Below, piece by piece: positions 43,413-52,313 of a stretch of 64,000 nucleotides of DNA. The translations under genes were made by a program, and so were the position numbers. The notes under the pieces are model-generated. The model had not been told where the DNA came from. It did no database searches and saw only the letters and a program-made list of their open reading frames with translations. The stretch comes from Flavipsychrobacter sp. (lineage in GTDB: Bacteria; Bacteroidota; Bacteroidia; Chitinophagales; Chitinophagaceae): NCBI GenBank assembly GCA_041392855.1, contig JAWKLD010000001.1, positions 2,776,001 to 2,840,000 of the forward strand, given 5' to 3'. Every line of letters starts with the position of its first letter. Position 1 is the stretch's first letter.

Positions 43413-44483
43413 TTACTTAGTAACTGACAAACGTTGAGTAGAAGTACCCTCTTCGCTAGCAATAGTAACGTTGTAGATACCAGCTGCGATGTTAGCAGTG
43501 TTGATAGTGTGGATAGTTCTACCGTTAGATACGTTAAGAGAACCAGAGTTGTAAACTTGACGACCCATAGCATCTGTAACGATAACTGAAGCTGTAGTAG
43601 CTTTAGCAGCGTCAAAAGATATTGTAGCTTGAGTAGTAGCAGGGTTTGGATAAACTGCTACGTTTTGTACGTTGTTTACAGTAGCAACTGAAGTAGGGAA
43701 TGAGTAGTGCTCAGTTCCGTTTACATAGTCATGCTTAGTACCGTTAACTTTGTAGATGATAGCAATTGGCTTCAACTTAGTTTTGTCCCATTTAGTATCA
43801 GTAACAGTGAAGTTGAAAGTTTTGCTGTAATCGCTGTTAGCAGCAATAGTACCAGTAGCGATTTGCTCACCCCATGTAGTAGAAGACATGCTAGCTCTTA
43901 ATACGTTGTGGTGACCTACAGTACCTGTTTGACCAGCTTGGATGTGTTGTGCATCATCTTCAACTAAGTATACAGCTACTTTGTAAGTACCACTAGCAGC
44001 AGCGTAGAACATAGTTTTAGTAACTACTTCAACATCGTTACCAGTGATCTTGTAAGTCATGCCAGTTGCAGCAACAACAGGCGCAGCAGCGTGAGTAGCA
44101 ACAGCAGCATTCACGTCAGTTTTAGTACCAGCAGTATTAACGCTACCACCAGAAGTGTTAGCTTTACTGTGGTCAAAGAAGTTAACAGAGAAAGTAGGGT
44201 AACCGCTACCACCAATTACACCTGCAAAGTTTGCAGCAGTTTGGTTGTAGAAATCAGTGTTATCCCAGCTTGAGCTACTAGAAGAGTAGTAAGAAACAGG
44301 GAATGCATTGTTAGCACCAGCAGTAATCACATCATTATATAATGTCCAACCCCAAGATCCGCAAGGACCACACCATGTAGCAGTCATTTTACCGATCATA
44401 GATACATTCTTCTTCTCAGGAGTTTGTGCATCAGCGCTAGATAATGTAGCACCAGCTAATAAAAGTAGAAGTAATTTTTTCAT
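43413..44483 (-). CDS. Omp28-like thioredoxin-fold protein with T9SS sorting domain
   Basis: A 356-residue protein. A signal peptide ends near SSADAQ. A thioredoxin-like domain has the redox motif C38-G-P-C41 in ATWCGPCGSWGW, followed by YPTFSVNFFDHSK. A second beta-rich domain (about 135-265) corresponds to Omp28-related proteins. The C-terminus (about 275-356) has VAVYPNPATTQATISF and a final QRLSVTK, the T9SS signal. It is predicted to be extracellular. Ala/Thr-rich composition and a narrow choice of codons suggest strong expression. Perfect terminator downstream. Confidence 0.9.
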   Translation of the reverse strand: MKKLLLLLLAGATLSSADAQTPEKKNVSMIGKMTATWCGPCGSWGWTLYNDVITAGANNAFPVSYYSSSSSSWDNTDFYNQTAANFAGVIGGSGYPTFSVNFFDHSKANTSGGSVNTAGTKTDVNAAVATHAAAPVVAATGMTYKITGNDVEVVTKTMFYAAASGTYKVAVYLVEDDAQHIQAGQTGTVGHHNVLRASMSSTTWGEQIATGTIAANSDYSKTFNFTVTDTKWDKTKLKPIAIIYKVNGTKHDYVNGTEHYSFPTSVATVNNVQNVAVYPNPATTQATISFDAAKATTASVIVTDAMGRQVYNSGSLNVSNGRTIHTINTANIAAGIYNVTIASEEGTSTQRLSVTK

Positions 44484-44594
44484 TCTTTAAGTTTTAAGAA
44501 TTTGACAATTAATGTTATCGTAGTTACCAAATATAATAATATTTTAACGATATAGCCAATTTTATTTTAGGTTTTATAAGTTTTTCTTTGATAT

Positions 44595-46118
44595 TTATAA
44601 ATTGCTTATAGTAGCCTCTATTCTACCTTTTGTAGCCTCTAGGCCAATATATTCAGCTATCTCAAATACACCAGGTCCATATTTACCTCCTACTAGCATT
44701 ATACGTAATGGTAGCATTAAACTGCCTTTCTTAATATTCAAGGATGTAGCCATTTCACTAAAGTTCTCTTCAATACTACCAGCATCCCACTGTTTTATAT
44801 TGTCTATTTGCGCTAGCCAGCTATTAAAAAAGTTGGTGTGATCATCACTCCATTTGCTCTTAATAGTTTCTACGTCAACTGTTTCCGGATTTTTGAAGAA
44901 GAAATGGGCTTGTTGCCAAAAGTCGGTCAACAAGTGGCAGCGTTCTTTTACCAATGCTACTACTTTTGTTAGATAGTCCTCATCTACCGTTATACCTTGC
45001 TCTACAAAGTAAGGCTTTACCAGTTGAGCCAATATATGATTGTCTGACTTTAATATATATTGTTGGTTATACCATTTGGCTTTTTCATAGTCAAATTTAG
45101 CACCGCCTTTATGAATACGGTCTGTACTGAATTTCTCTATAAGTTCTTCCATAGAGAAAAGCTCTTGTTCTGTCCCATCGTTCCAACCCAACACTGCTAG
45201 TATATTCACAAAAGCTTCCGGTAAAAACCCTTTCTCTTTAAAACCTTCAGAAAAGTCCCCCTTTTCCTTGCTGCCCCAGTTCATAGCAAACACAGGGAAT
45301 CCTAGTCTTTCACCATCTCTTTTACTTAACTTGCCATTACCATCGGGTTTTAAGATCAATGGTAAATGCGCCCATTTAGGCATAGCATCTTCCCAGCCTA
45401 AGTATTTCCATAAAAGGATATGTATTGGAGCACTTGGCAGCCATTCTTCTCCCCTAAAAGCGTGCGTTATTTTCATTAAGTAATCATCTACAACAACGGC
45501 TAGGTGATAAGTAGGCATGCCATCACCCTTCAGAATTACTTTATCATCTACCACATTAGTATCATGAGCTATGTCTCCACGAATCATATCGGTAAAACGT
45601 ACGGTTTCGTTCTCCGGAACTTTTATACGAACGACATGAGGTGTGCCATTTTTTATTAGTTCATTTACTTCCTCTTTTGGTAAAGAAAGTGAGTTACGCA
45701 TTTGCATGCGAGTATGTCTATCGTATTGAGGGTTTGGATTTTCTTTACTGCGTAGCTTGTTGCGCATAGCCTCAAGCTCTTCTGGCGTGTCAAAAGCATA
45801 ATATGCATTCCCCTCTGCTATAAGCTGCTCAGCATATGGTCTGTATATCTCTTTTCTTTCACTCTGCTTATAAGGGCCGTAATCTCCGCCATGTCTTACA
45901 CTTTCATCGGGAGTTAGACCACACCAGTCCAAACAATTGAAAATATAATCTTCGGCACCTTCTACAAACCTGGTTTGGTCGGTATCTTCAATACGTAATA
46001 TGAATTTGCCATTATTGTGTTTAGCAAAAAGGTAATTGTATAGAACGGTACGTACACCGCCTAAGTGTAGGCCTCCGGTTGGGCTAGGCGCAAATCTTAC
46101 TCTTACTTCGTTAGTCAT
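44595..46118 (-). CDS. gltX: Glutamyl-tRNA synthetase
   Basis: It charges tRNA-Glu with glutamate. The 507-residue class I enzyme has the HIGH-type motif in FAPSPTGGLHLGGVRT and the KMSKS-type motif in GKLSKRDG, with GMPTYHLAVVVDD in between. A C-terminal anticodon-binding helical domain follows. The start is taken as the ATG at 46118. An upstream in-frame TTG at 46127 falls within the -7 box TACTTTTG, and that promoter would give a leader of only about three bases. Confidence 0.96.
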   Translation of the reverse strand: MTNEVRVRFAPSPTGGLHLGGVRTVLYNYLFAKHNNGKFILRIEDTDQTRFVEGAEDYIFNCLDWCGLTPDESVRHGGDYGPYKQSERKEIYRPYAEQLIAEGNAYYAFDTPEELEAMRNKLRSKENPNPQYDRHTRMQMRNSLSLPKEEVNELIKNGTPHVVRIKVPENETVRFTDMIRGDIAHDTNVVDDKVILKGDGMPTYHLAVVVDDYLMKITHAFRGEEWLPSAPIHILLWKYLGWEDAMPKWAHLPLILKPDGNGKLSKRDGERLGFPVFAMNWGSKEKGDFSEGFKEKGFLPEAFVNILAVLGWNDGTEQELFSMEELIEKFSTDRIHKGGAKFDYEKAKWYNQQYILKSDNHILAQLVKPYFVEQGITVDEDYLTKVVALVKERCHLLTDFWQQAHFFFKNPETVDVETIKSKWSDDHTNFFNSWLAQIDNIKQWDAGSIEENFSEMATSLNIKKGSLMLPLRIMLVGGKYGPGVFEIAEYIGLEATKGRIEATISNL

Positions 46119-46124
46119 AGACTG

Positions 46125-46132
46125 CAAAAGTA
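46125..46132 (-). promoter_or_regulatory. -7 promoter box for gltX
   Basis: Minus-strand TACTTTTG fits TAnnTTTG only six bases before the gltX ATG, implying a nearly leaderless mRNA. Confidence 0.6.
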
Positions 46133-46170
46133 AGTTTTATCGCTTTTTAGCCAATCTTTAATGAAGCTAT

Positions 46171-47004
46171 TTATTGAGTGAAAATTTTGTCGTGCAGCGC
46201 CTTTACTTTGTCCTTCTTAAAGGTCATATCATCAATAGTACTTACCCATTTTATTTTGCGTATAGCATTGGTAAGAAAGATACCGTCCGCAGCTTTAAGT
46301 TGTGCTCTTGTAAGCGGCTCTTCTTTTATGTTGATACCAGCCATTGGAAGTTGCTCGAGCAAGTATTGTCGCATAACACCTGCAATACAGCCTTCGCTAA
46401 GTGGTGGTGTATAAATAGTATCTCCTTTGATCCAAAAGATGTTAGCTATTGTAGATTCAATAATGTTTCCACTGATATTGCAAATAAGAGCATCGTCAAA
46501 TCCTTTTTTGTCGGCTTGTCTTGCTGCTATAGAATAAATGAGGGCGCTACAAGATTTAAGATTGGCAAGAGAGTCATTACTTTTTTGCAATCCTTCAGCT
46601 ATTGATAATCTTACACCTGTTTCGTTGAGTTCTGTTATCTGCTCCTTTTCAGGTGTAACCACTATTACAAACTCTGTCCAAGCATTATGGCCATCGTATA
46701 AGCCTCCTTGCCCGGCATATATTTGCAGGCGTACTCTACAGAGCTTTTCTAGTTTATTTTTCTTTACGGTCTTTTTTATCTCTGCTTCCAGCCAGTTAGC
46801 ATCCATTATTTCCGGCATAATAAGCTCTAGCTGCTCTACGGCACCAAATAGTCTTTTCCAATGGTATTCTTTAAGCTGGATAACACCACCTCTGAAAAGC
46901 ATAGTTTCAAACACACCATAGCCAAACCTGAAAGCACGGTTGTTATAAGGAACTTTAGCAGAAGTCTCTTTTACTATCTGCCCATTTACATTGACATATC
47001 TCAA
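46171..47004 (-). CDS. Class IV aminotransferase / aminodeoxychorismate lyase-like
   Basis: A 277-residue PLP enzyme of fold type IV. The cofactor Lys is K150 in NLKSCSALIY. The PLP glutamate lies in NIIESTIANIF, and LSEGCIAGVMRQ forms the phosphate cup. RFGYGVFET near residue 28 is the usual N-terminal motif. The family contains branched-chain aminotransferases, D-amino-acid transaminases and 4-amino-4-deoxychorismate lyase (PabC). The length and CIAGVMR favour a PabC-like lyase, but no pab genes are adjacent. It is divergent from the LpxD-like gene. Confidence 0.85.
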   Translation of the reverse strand: MRYVNVNGQIVKETSAKVPYNNRAFRFGYGVFETMLFRGGVIQLKEYHWKRLFGAVEQLELIMPEIMDANWLEAEIKKTVKKNKLEKLCRVRLQIYAGQGGLYDGHNAWTEFVIVVTPEKEQITELNETGVRLSIAEGLQKSNDSLANLKSCSALIYSIAARQADKKGFDDALICNISGNIIESTIANIFWIKGDTIYTPPLSEGCIAGVMRQYLLEQLPMAGINIKEEPLTRAQLKAADGIFLTNAIRKIKWVSTIDDMTFKKDKVKALHDKIFTQ

Positions 47005-47074
47005 TACTACTGGGTTTCTTAAATTTTCTAGTTACTTCAAACAATCATTGTATTTTTACTCCAAACATTCTTCT

Positions 47075-48025
47075 ATGATTTTCGAACAACCTGTTTCGGT
47101 ACAATGGATCGCTGACTTTATCGGTGCTAAGCTTATAGGCAATACGGCAAATACGGCTACAGGCATTAACGAGATACATAAAGTTACTCATGGAGATGTA
47201 TCTTTCGTAGACTTTGAAAAATATTTTAATGCATGTTTAACTTCTGCAGCTACAATTATAATAATAAATAAAGAAGTAGACTGCCCTGAGGGTAAAACTT
47301 TACTTATTCATGACGACCCTTTTAGCGCCTATGTCAAAATAGTGACGCATTTCAGGCCTTTTGAGCAGGCTAACAAAATGATAAGCGATACAGCACAAAT
47401 AGGAGAAGGAACCATTTTGCAGCCCAATGTGTTTGTAGGTAATCATGTTACAATTGGTAAAAACTGTATTATTCATCCAAATGTGACTATATATGACCAT
47501 AGTGTGATAGGCGATAACGTTATCATACATGCAGGTACTATTATTGGAGCGGATGCTTTTTATTTTAAACGTAGAAAAGAACGTAATGTGCAGTATGACA
47601 AAATGGAAAGTTGTGGTAGAGTGATCATACATAGTGACGTAGAAATAGGAGCAGGCTGCACTATAGATAAGGGAGTGAGTGGAGATACTATTATAGGACA
47701 GGGTACAAAGTTTGATAATCATATACATATTGGGCATGGCGCTGTGATAGGCAAAAACTGTCTATTTGCAGCACAGGTAGGTGTAGGAGGTAAGGCAATA
47801 ATAGAAGATGAAGTGATACTATGGGGACAAGTAGGTGTAAGTAAGGACCTAACTATAGGTAAGGGAGCTATAGTATATGCGCAAAGTGGTGTTCCGCAGA
47901 GTATAGAGGGGGGTAAAAACTATTTTGGTAGTCCGGTAGATGAAGCCAGAACTAAGATGAGAGAACTCAACTTCACTAAGAGATTACCTGAAATATGGGA
48001 AAAGCTGATGGCCTTGACTAAGTAG
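47075..48025 (+). CDS. LpxD-like UDP-3-O-acylglucosamine N-acyltransferase
   Basis: A 316-residue protein with the N-terminal LpxD uridine-binding-like domain (about 1-95) and a left-handed beta-helix of hexapeptide repeats (about 105-270; IGEGTILQPNVFVG, IGKNCIIHPNVTIY). The region DNHIHIGHGAVIG holds the likely catalytic His. LpxD adds the N-linked acyl chain in lipid A synthesis. This copy is not in an lpxD-lpxC-lpxA cluster and may be a second LpxD-like enzyme for another sugar. The frame is open to 46991, but the ATG at 47075 starts the conserved domain. Its end overlaps the convergent GNAT gene by eight bases. Confidence 0.85.
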   Translation: MIFEQPVSVQWIADFIGAKLIGNTANTATGINEIHKVTHGDVSFVDFEKYFNACLTSAATIIIINKEVDCPEGKTLLIHDDPFSAYVKIVTHFRPFEQANKMISDTAQIGEGTILQPNVFVGNHVTIGKNCIIHPNVTIYDHSVIGDNVIIHAGTIIGADAFYFKRRKERNVQYDKMESCGRVIIHSDVEIGAGCTIDKGVSGDTIIGQGTKFDNHIHIGHGAVIGKNCLFAAQVGVGGKAIIEDEVILWGQVGVSKDLTIGKGAIVYAQSGVPQSIEGGKNYFGSPVDEARTKMRELNFTKRLPEIWEKLMALTK

Positions 48026-48596
48026 CTTTAAATTCTTTCTTTGGATTTTCAGGGAGTTTTTTCCATTCTTTTTTGAGTAGGCCTGTAATTACAAGGTCTT
48101 CAAATCTGCCATTTACAATGGTGCCGTCACGTATTACGCCTTCTAGCTTGCAACCAAGCCTGTCGGCTACTTTTGCACTACGTTCGTTTTGCGGTATAAA
48201 CTGGATCTCGATTTTATTCAGCCCTACTTTATTGAAAAGGAAATCGACAAACCTAAGTAGGCATGCTGATATAATGCCCTTCCCTTCATATTCTTTACTG
48301 ATCCAATAACCTATTTGTGCTTTTTTGAGGGTATGATCCCAAGCGTGCATACCTATACCGCCTATTATCTCACGTTTATGAAAGATACCTAGCGCTAATG
48401 CTTCCTGCTTGTTTTGGTGACTGATATATTGTTGCAAGAACTGAATGGAATGTTCAGGCTTTGTAGTGCTATCTACCCATGACAGCCATTTGCGTAAATG
48501 ACTACGTGAGGCATCTACGGCTTTAAATAGCATAGCTGCATCATCCAGTTCATAGGAGCGTAATAATATATTTTCGTCTATCAGTATAGACACCAT
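48018..48596 (-). CDS. GNAT-family N-acetyltransferase (RimJ/RimL-like)
   Basis: A 192-residue acetyltransferase. The acetyl-CoA loop region contains IGYWISKEYEGKGIISACLL, and the later motif NERSAKVADRLGCKLEGVIRDG is typical of the RimL/RimJ branch. That branch acetylates ribosomal protein N-termini or small amines. The substrate is not identifiable. It lies 20 bases downstream of purH on the same strand and may be read through from it. Confidence 0.88.
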   Translation of the reverse strand: MVSILIDENILLRSYELDDAAMLFKAVDASRSHLRKWLSWVDSTTKPEHSIQFLQQYISHQNKQEALALGIFHKREIIGGIGMHAWDHTLKKAQIGYWISKEYEGKGIISACLLRFVDFLFNKVGLNKIEIQFIPQNERSAKVADRLGCKLEGVIRDGTIVNGRFEDLVITGLLKKEWKKLPENPKKEFKAT

Positions 48597-48616
48597 AAGA
48601 AGCTCAATTTAAGCAA

Positions 48617-50134
48617 TTAGTGTTTAAAATGACGTGTTTTCGTCATTACTAATGCCATATTGTGGTCTTTACAGTATTGTATGGTGTCTTTATCTCTGAT
48701 AGAACCACCTGGCTGTACAATTGCTGTAATACCTGCTTCATGTGCCATGCGGGCACAGTCGTCGAATGGGAAGAATGCATCAGAAGCCATAACAGCCCCT
48801 TCAAGTGAGAAGCCAAATTGCTTCGCTTTCTCTATTGCTTGTCTTAGTGCATCTATACGACTAGTTTGGCCACAGCCTTTACCTATTAATTGCTTGCCTT
48901 TTACTAATGCAATAGCATTTGATTTTAAGTGCTTGCAAGCTATGTTGGCAAATAGCAGGTCTTCATTTTCTTGTTCTGTAGCAGCTCTGTCAGCAGCGTT
49001 TGTCCACTCTGCATAGTTAGTGCTATCGCTATCTTGAGCTAATACACCGTTAAGTATACGTTTGAATTCACGTTTAGGAACGTGCTGCTCTTTTTGTAGG
49101 AGTAGAATGCGATTTTTCTTGCTCTTTAGTATCTCTAAAGCATCAGTATCATAAGCTGGTGCAATAAGAATTTCGAAGAAAAGCTCGTTTATCTTTTCTG
49201 CTACTTCTTTGTTGATAGTTTGGTTGGTAGCTAGTACGCCGCCAAATGCACTTTCTGAATCGCCTGCTAAAGCAGCATCCCATGCATCTGACACGTTATC
49301 ACGCTCTGCTATACCGCAAACGTTTGTGTGTTTGATAACGGCAAAAGTAGGCTTAGCAAATTCTGCTATAATGCCACAGGCAGCATCTACGTCTACAAGA
49401 TTGTTGTAGGATAGCTCCTTACCGTTTAATTGGTCAAACAACTCATCGATAGCACCATAGAAGGCTGCATTTTGATGAGGGTTCTCGCCGTATCTTAAAG
49501 AGTTTTTGTTGTTGATGGAAAGTTGGTATGCCGCAACGTTTTCTTCCGTTTGGTTGAAGTAGTCTGCAATGGCTACGTCATAATGCGCACATTCAGTGAA
49601 TGCCTCAGCTGCCATTTTTCTACGGTCTTCTATACTTGTCTCACCGCTCTTCTCATTGAGTAGGTTTAGTAAGTAATCATACTGGTTGCGAGAAGAAATG
49701 ATATTAACGTCCTTATAGTTTTTACCTGCAGCACGTATCAGAGATACACCGCCTATATCTATCTTTTCAATGATAGTTGCTTCTTCACTTGTGTTTTTCA
49801 CTGTTTCCTCAAAAGGATAAAGATCTACGATCACTAGATCGAATAGAGGAATTTCGTACTCATTAATATGTTCTTGGTCTTGCGTATTGTCTCTACGAGC
49901 CAAAATGCCACCAAAAACTTTTGGGTGTAACGTTTTTACACGACCTCCAAGAATAGAAGGGTAGCTGGTAACACTTTCTACTGCAACACATGGTATATCA
50001 AGGCCTTCTATAAAAGATTGAGTGCCTCCTGTAGAGTATAGGGTAACTCCTAACTCGTGTAGTTTGCGAACTATAGGCTCTAAACCATCTTTGTAGAATA
50101 CGGATACTAATGCAGATTTAATCGTGCGATTCAT
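48617..50134 (-). CDS. purH: Bifunctional AICAR transformylase / IMP cyclohydrolase
   Basis: It catalyses the last two steps of de novo purine synthesis. The 505-residue protein has an MGS-like IMP cyclohydrolase domain (1-145; STGGTQSFIEG, LGGRVKTLHPKVFGGIL). The AICAR transformylase domain (about 150-505) follows, with catalytic KH in IKHTNVCG and the substrate motif SDAFFPFDD. The C-terminus RHFKH is typical. The gene starts about 60 bases after the ComEC-like gene ends. Confidence 0.96.
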   Translation of the reverse strand: MNRTIKSALVSVFYKDGLEPIVRKLHELGVTLYSTGGTQSFIEGLDIPCVAVESVTSYPSILGGRVKTLHPKVFGGILARRDNTQDQEHINEYEIPLFDLVIVDLYPFEETVKNTSEEATIIEKIDIGGVSLIRAAGKNYKDVNIISSRNQYDYLLNLLNEKSGETSIEDRRKMAAEAFTECAHYDVAIADYFNQTEENVAAYQLSINNKNSLRYGENPHQNAAFYGAIDELFDQLNGKELSYNNLVDVDAACGIIAEFAKPTFAVIKHTNVCGIAERDNVSDAWDAALAGDSESAFGGVLATNQTINKEVAEKINELFFEILIAPAYDTDALEILKSKKNRILLLQKEQHVPKREFKRILNGVLAQDSDSTNYAEWTNAADRAATEQENEDLLFANIACKHLKSNAIALVKGKQLIGKGCGQTSRIDALRQAIEKAKQFGFSLEGAVMASDAFFPFDDCARMAHEAGITAIVQPGGSIRDKDTIQYCKDHNMALVMTKTRHFKH

Positions 50135-50176
50135 ATAAAAACGTTTAATAAGTACGGATTGAGGCGCGAAGATAAT

Positions 50177-50197
50177 AAGGTTATTACAAATAGCCTT
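50177..50197 (-). terminator. Weak hairpin between the comEC-like gene and purH
   Basis: On the minus strand AAGGCTATT pairs with AATAACCTT (one G-U) around a short loop and is followed by ATTATCTT. It overlaps the stop codon of the ComEC-like gene. Confidence 0.35.
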
Positions 50198-52271
50198 AAT
50201 TGTTGCTTAATATAAATGCACCATCTACACCTGTTATATGGGTAGGTATCTGTAAGAGTTCTTTTTGTTCGGCCCATATAGCAGCCTTTTTTCGTGTAAG
50301 TATACTGCTAAAAACTAGCTGCTGTGGGGCATATCTATTTATTAAATGTTGAAGGTCAGCTTCTTTTATATTGTAGTTGATGATAAGTATCTGAACAGTA
50401 GTGTCCGGTAGTATTTGTTTTTTATCATTTACTATCAATACGTTTCGGTTATTGATGGTGAACGAATATTTTTCTTGACTGCTGTCACCAGTCTTCCAAG
50501 CATGCCAATGTGTATGTGCTGGTCTTAATACATAATATTCACTTTGCTCAGAAAGCTCTTTGCTGCAATTCACTACATAGGTCTTTTTACCCGAAATGTA
50601 TTCTATGTATCCTGTTCTATTGATATTATATACTACTAGTCGCTCTTGCTGCAAGGCCTTGTTGCTCTGATAAATAAGTACAGCTACTAATATTAGAGTG
50701 CTGGCAATACTCAGCATTAACGCTGTTTTTTTCTTTCTGAGTATAAAGGAAGCACATGCTGCAATTGCTAAATAGATCAGCAGTAATTCAAGTTCGTTAA
50801 TTTGTAGATACTGAAAAGCTTCAATGTTAAGAGGTGCTAGTACTTCAATAGCTTTATTAAAGTAACTAACAAGTGCCACAGTTATGGTTGAAAGAAAACC
50901 AGCTACGACAGGTAAAGAGCTAAAGGCAATAATAGCCATGCCTAGTATCAGTATAGCACTCATGAAGAAGTAAGCTATAATATTGGCTATAATGAATTGC
51001 ACAGGGAAAAGATGGAAGTAATAAATGACCAGTGGTGCAATAAGTAGCTCTGCTGATATACTTGCTGCAATTATTCCCCAAAGTGTACGTAATGGTTTAT
51101 TGGGTACAGAGAATAATCTATAAATAGGCTTGTAGAATAAGAAAATAGATAGGACTGCTAGAAAAGATAACTGAAACCCAGCGGCAAACAACCATGAGGG
51201 TTGTACCAATAACAAAATAAAAGCTGTTGCTAAAAGTTGATTAATGCCATTTTGTTGCTTTTGAAAAGCAAAGCCGATACCGAGAATGGAAAACATGGAT
51301 GCTGCTCTTACAGCGGAGGCTGGAGCCCCTGCTACTAATACATATAGCCAGATGAGCGGTAATGCCATTAGGTATTTTACCCAACGGTATTTCCTATGCT
51401 TTATACCACTCATTAGAAATAGTATCAGAAAAAAGAAAATAGAGATATGCGCACCTGATATGGCAATGACATGAACAATACCTGTATTGGCATAATTTTG
51501 AGTTGTTGTACTGTCCAGCGAGCTGCGCTCGCCTACCAGTATTGCTTCTAATAATCCTAAAGTGGCTCTATCACTGATATATGTCTCCAGTTGTGCCACA
51601 CACCAATTGTGTATTTGCCTTATTGGACTAAGAGAATTTTCATCGGCAAATTCTAGCAGCTCAATGTCTTCTCCTGACAAAAACTGTTGGTAATAAATAT
51701 TGTTGTTAGCGCAAAACTGCTCGTAGTTAAACTCGAATGGATTACCACTATTTTTTATCCTTTGCCACCGGTCGGGTAGTAGAAGTTTGTCTCCTTCTTT
51801 ATACGCAGGTGCGCTGTATTTATAAACGTATAAAAAAGCCTTCCCGACAGTATTGAGTTTTTCTTTGTTGTGAAAAGCATGGAGTACTTCTACCTCATAC
51901 TTCCATGTTTTATTTTTCTCTTCGGCAGCATTGGTTATAAGCACTTCGTACTGTTGCCCTTTGTCAATAGTGTTGCCAAACCATCCTGCTTTATTCTTTA
52001 TATCTGTTTGGTAAAAGGATAGCCAACCAATAGTTATTAATGCTAGCTGCGCCAAACAAAATTGGACAGCCTTGACTATTGTACGCTGTGAAAGGTAAAG
52101 GCTAATGCCATATAAGCTGATAAGTAGAACTAAGGTGATGCTTAAGGTTAACGCATACTCAGTGTTATAAAAATAACTATAGCTGACAGTGCCTGCCACT
52201 AATGGTAGCAATAAACGAAAGAAAGGTGCTCTTTCCCAGAAGTAACTTTCTTTTAGTGGCCAGCGTTTCAT
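50196..52271 (-). CDS. comEC: ComEC/Rec2-family DNA uptake channel protein, without nuclease domain
   Basis: A 691-residue inner-membrane protein. The N-terminus has spans and a DUF4131 beta domain (about 25-190). The Competence domain (about 225-500) has GLLEAILVGERSSLD and TGIVHVIAISGAHIS, the diagnostic motifs. The C-terminal ~150 residues replace the usual metallo-beta-lactamase domain. I see no HxHxDH motif, only a beta-rich remnant. ComEC forms the channel for single-stranded DNA import during transformation. No other competence genes are nearby. Confidence 0.9.
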   Translation of the reverse strand: MKRWPLKESYFWERAPFFRLLLPLVAGTVSYSYFYNTEYALTLSITLVLLISLYGISLYLSQRTIVKAVQFCLAQLALITIGWLSFYQTDIKNKAGWFGNTIDKGQQYEVLITNAAEEKNKTWKYEVEVLHAFHNKEKLNTVGKAFLYVYKYSAPAYKEGDKLLLPDRWQRIKNSGNPFEFNYEQFCANNNIYYQQFLSGEDIELLEFADENSLSPIRQIHNWCVAQLETYISDRATLGLLEAILVGERSSLDSTTTQNYANTGIVHVIAISGAHISIFFFLILFLMSGIKHRKYRWVKYLMALPLIWLYVLVAGAPASAVRAASMFSILGIGFAFQKQQNGINQLLATAFILLLVQPSWLFAAGFQLSFLAVLSIFLFYKPIYRLFSVPNKPLRTLWGIIAASISAELLIAPLVIYYFHLFPVQFIIANIIAYFFMSAILILGMAIIAFSSLPVVAGFLSTITVALVSYFNKAIEVLAPLNIEAFQYLQINELELLLIYLAIAACASFILRKKKTALMLSIASTLILVAVLIYQSNKALQQERLVVYNINRTGYIEYISGKKTYVVNCSKELSEQSEYYVLRPAHTHWHAWKTGDSSQEKYSFTINNRNVLIVNDKKQILPDTTVQILIINYNIKEADLQHLINRYAPQQLVFSSILTRKKAAIWAEQKELLQIPTHITGVDGAFILSNN

Positions 52272-52313
52272 CGGTTAGGTTATTAGCCACAAAAAGTACA
52301 ATAAATATTTAGT

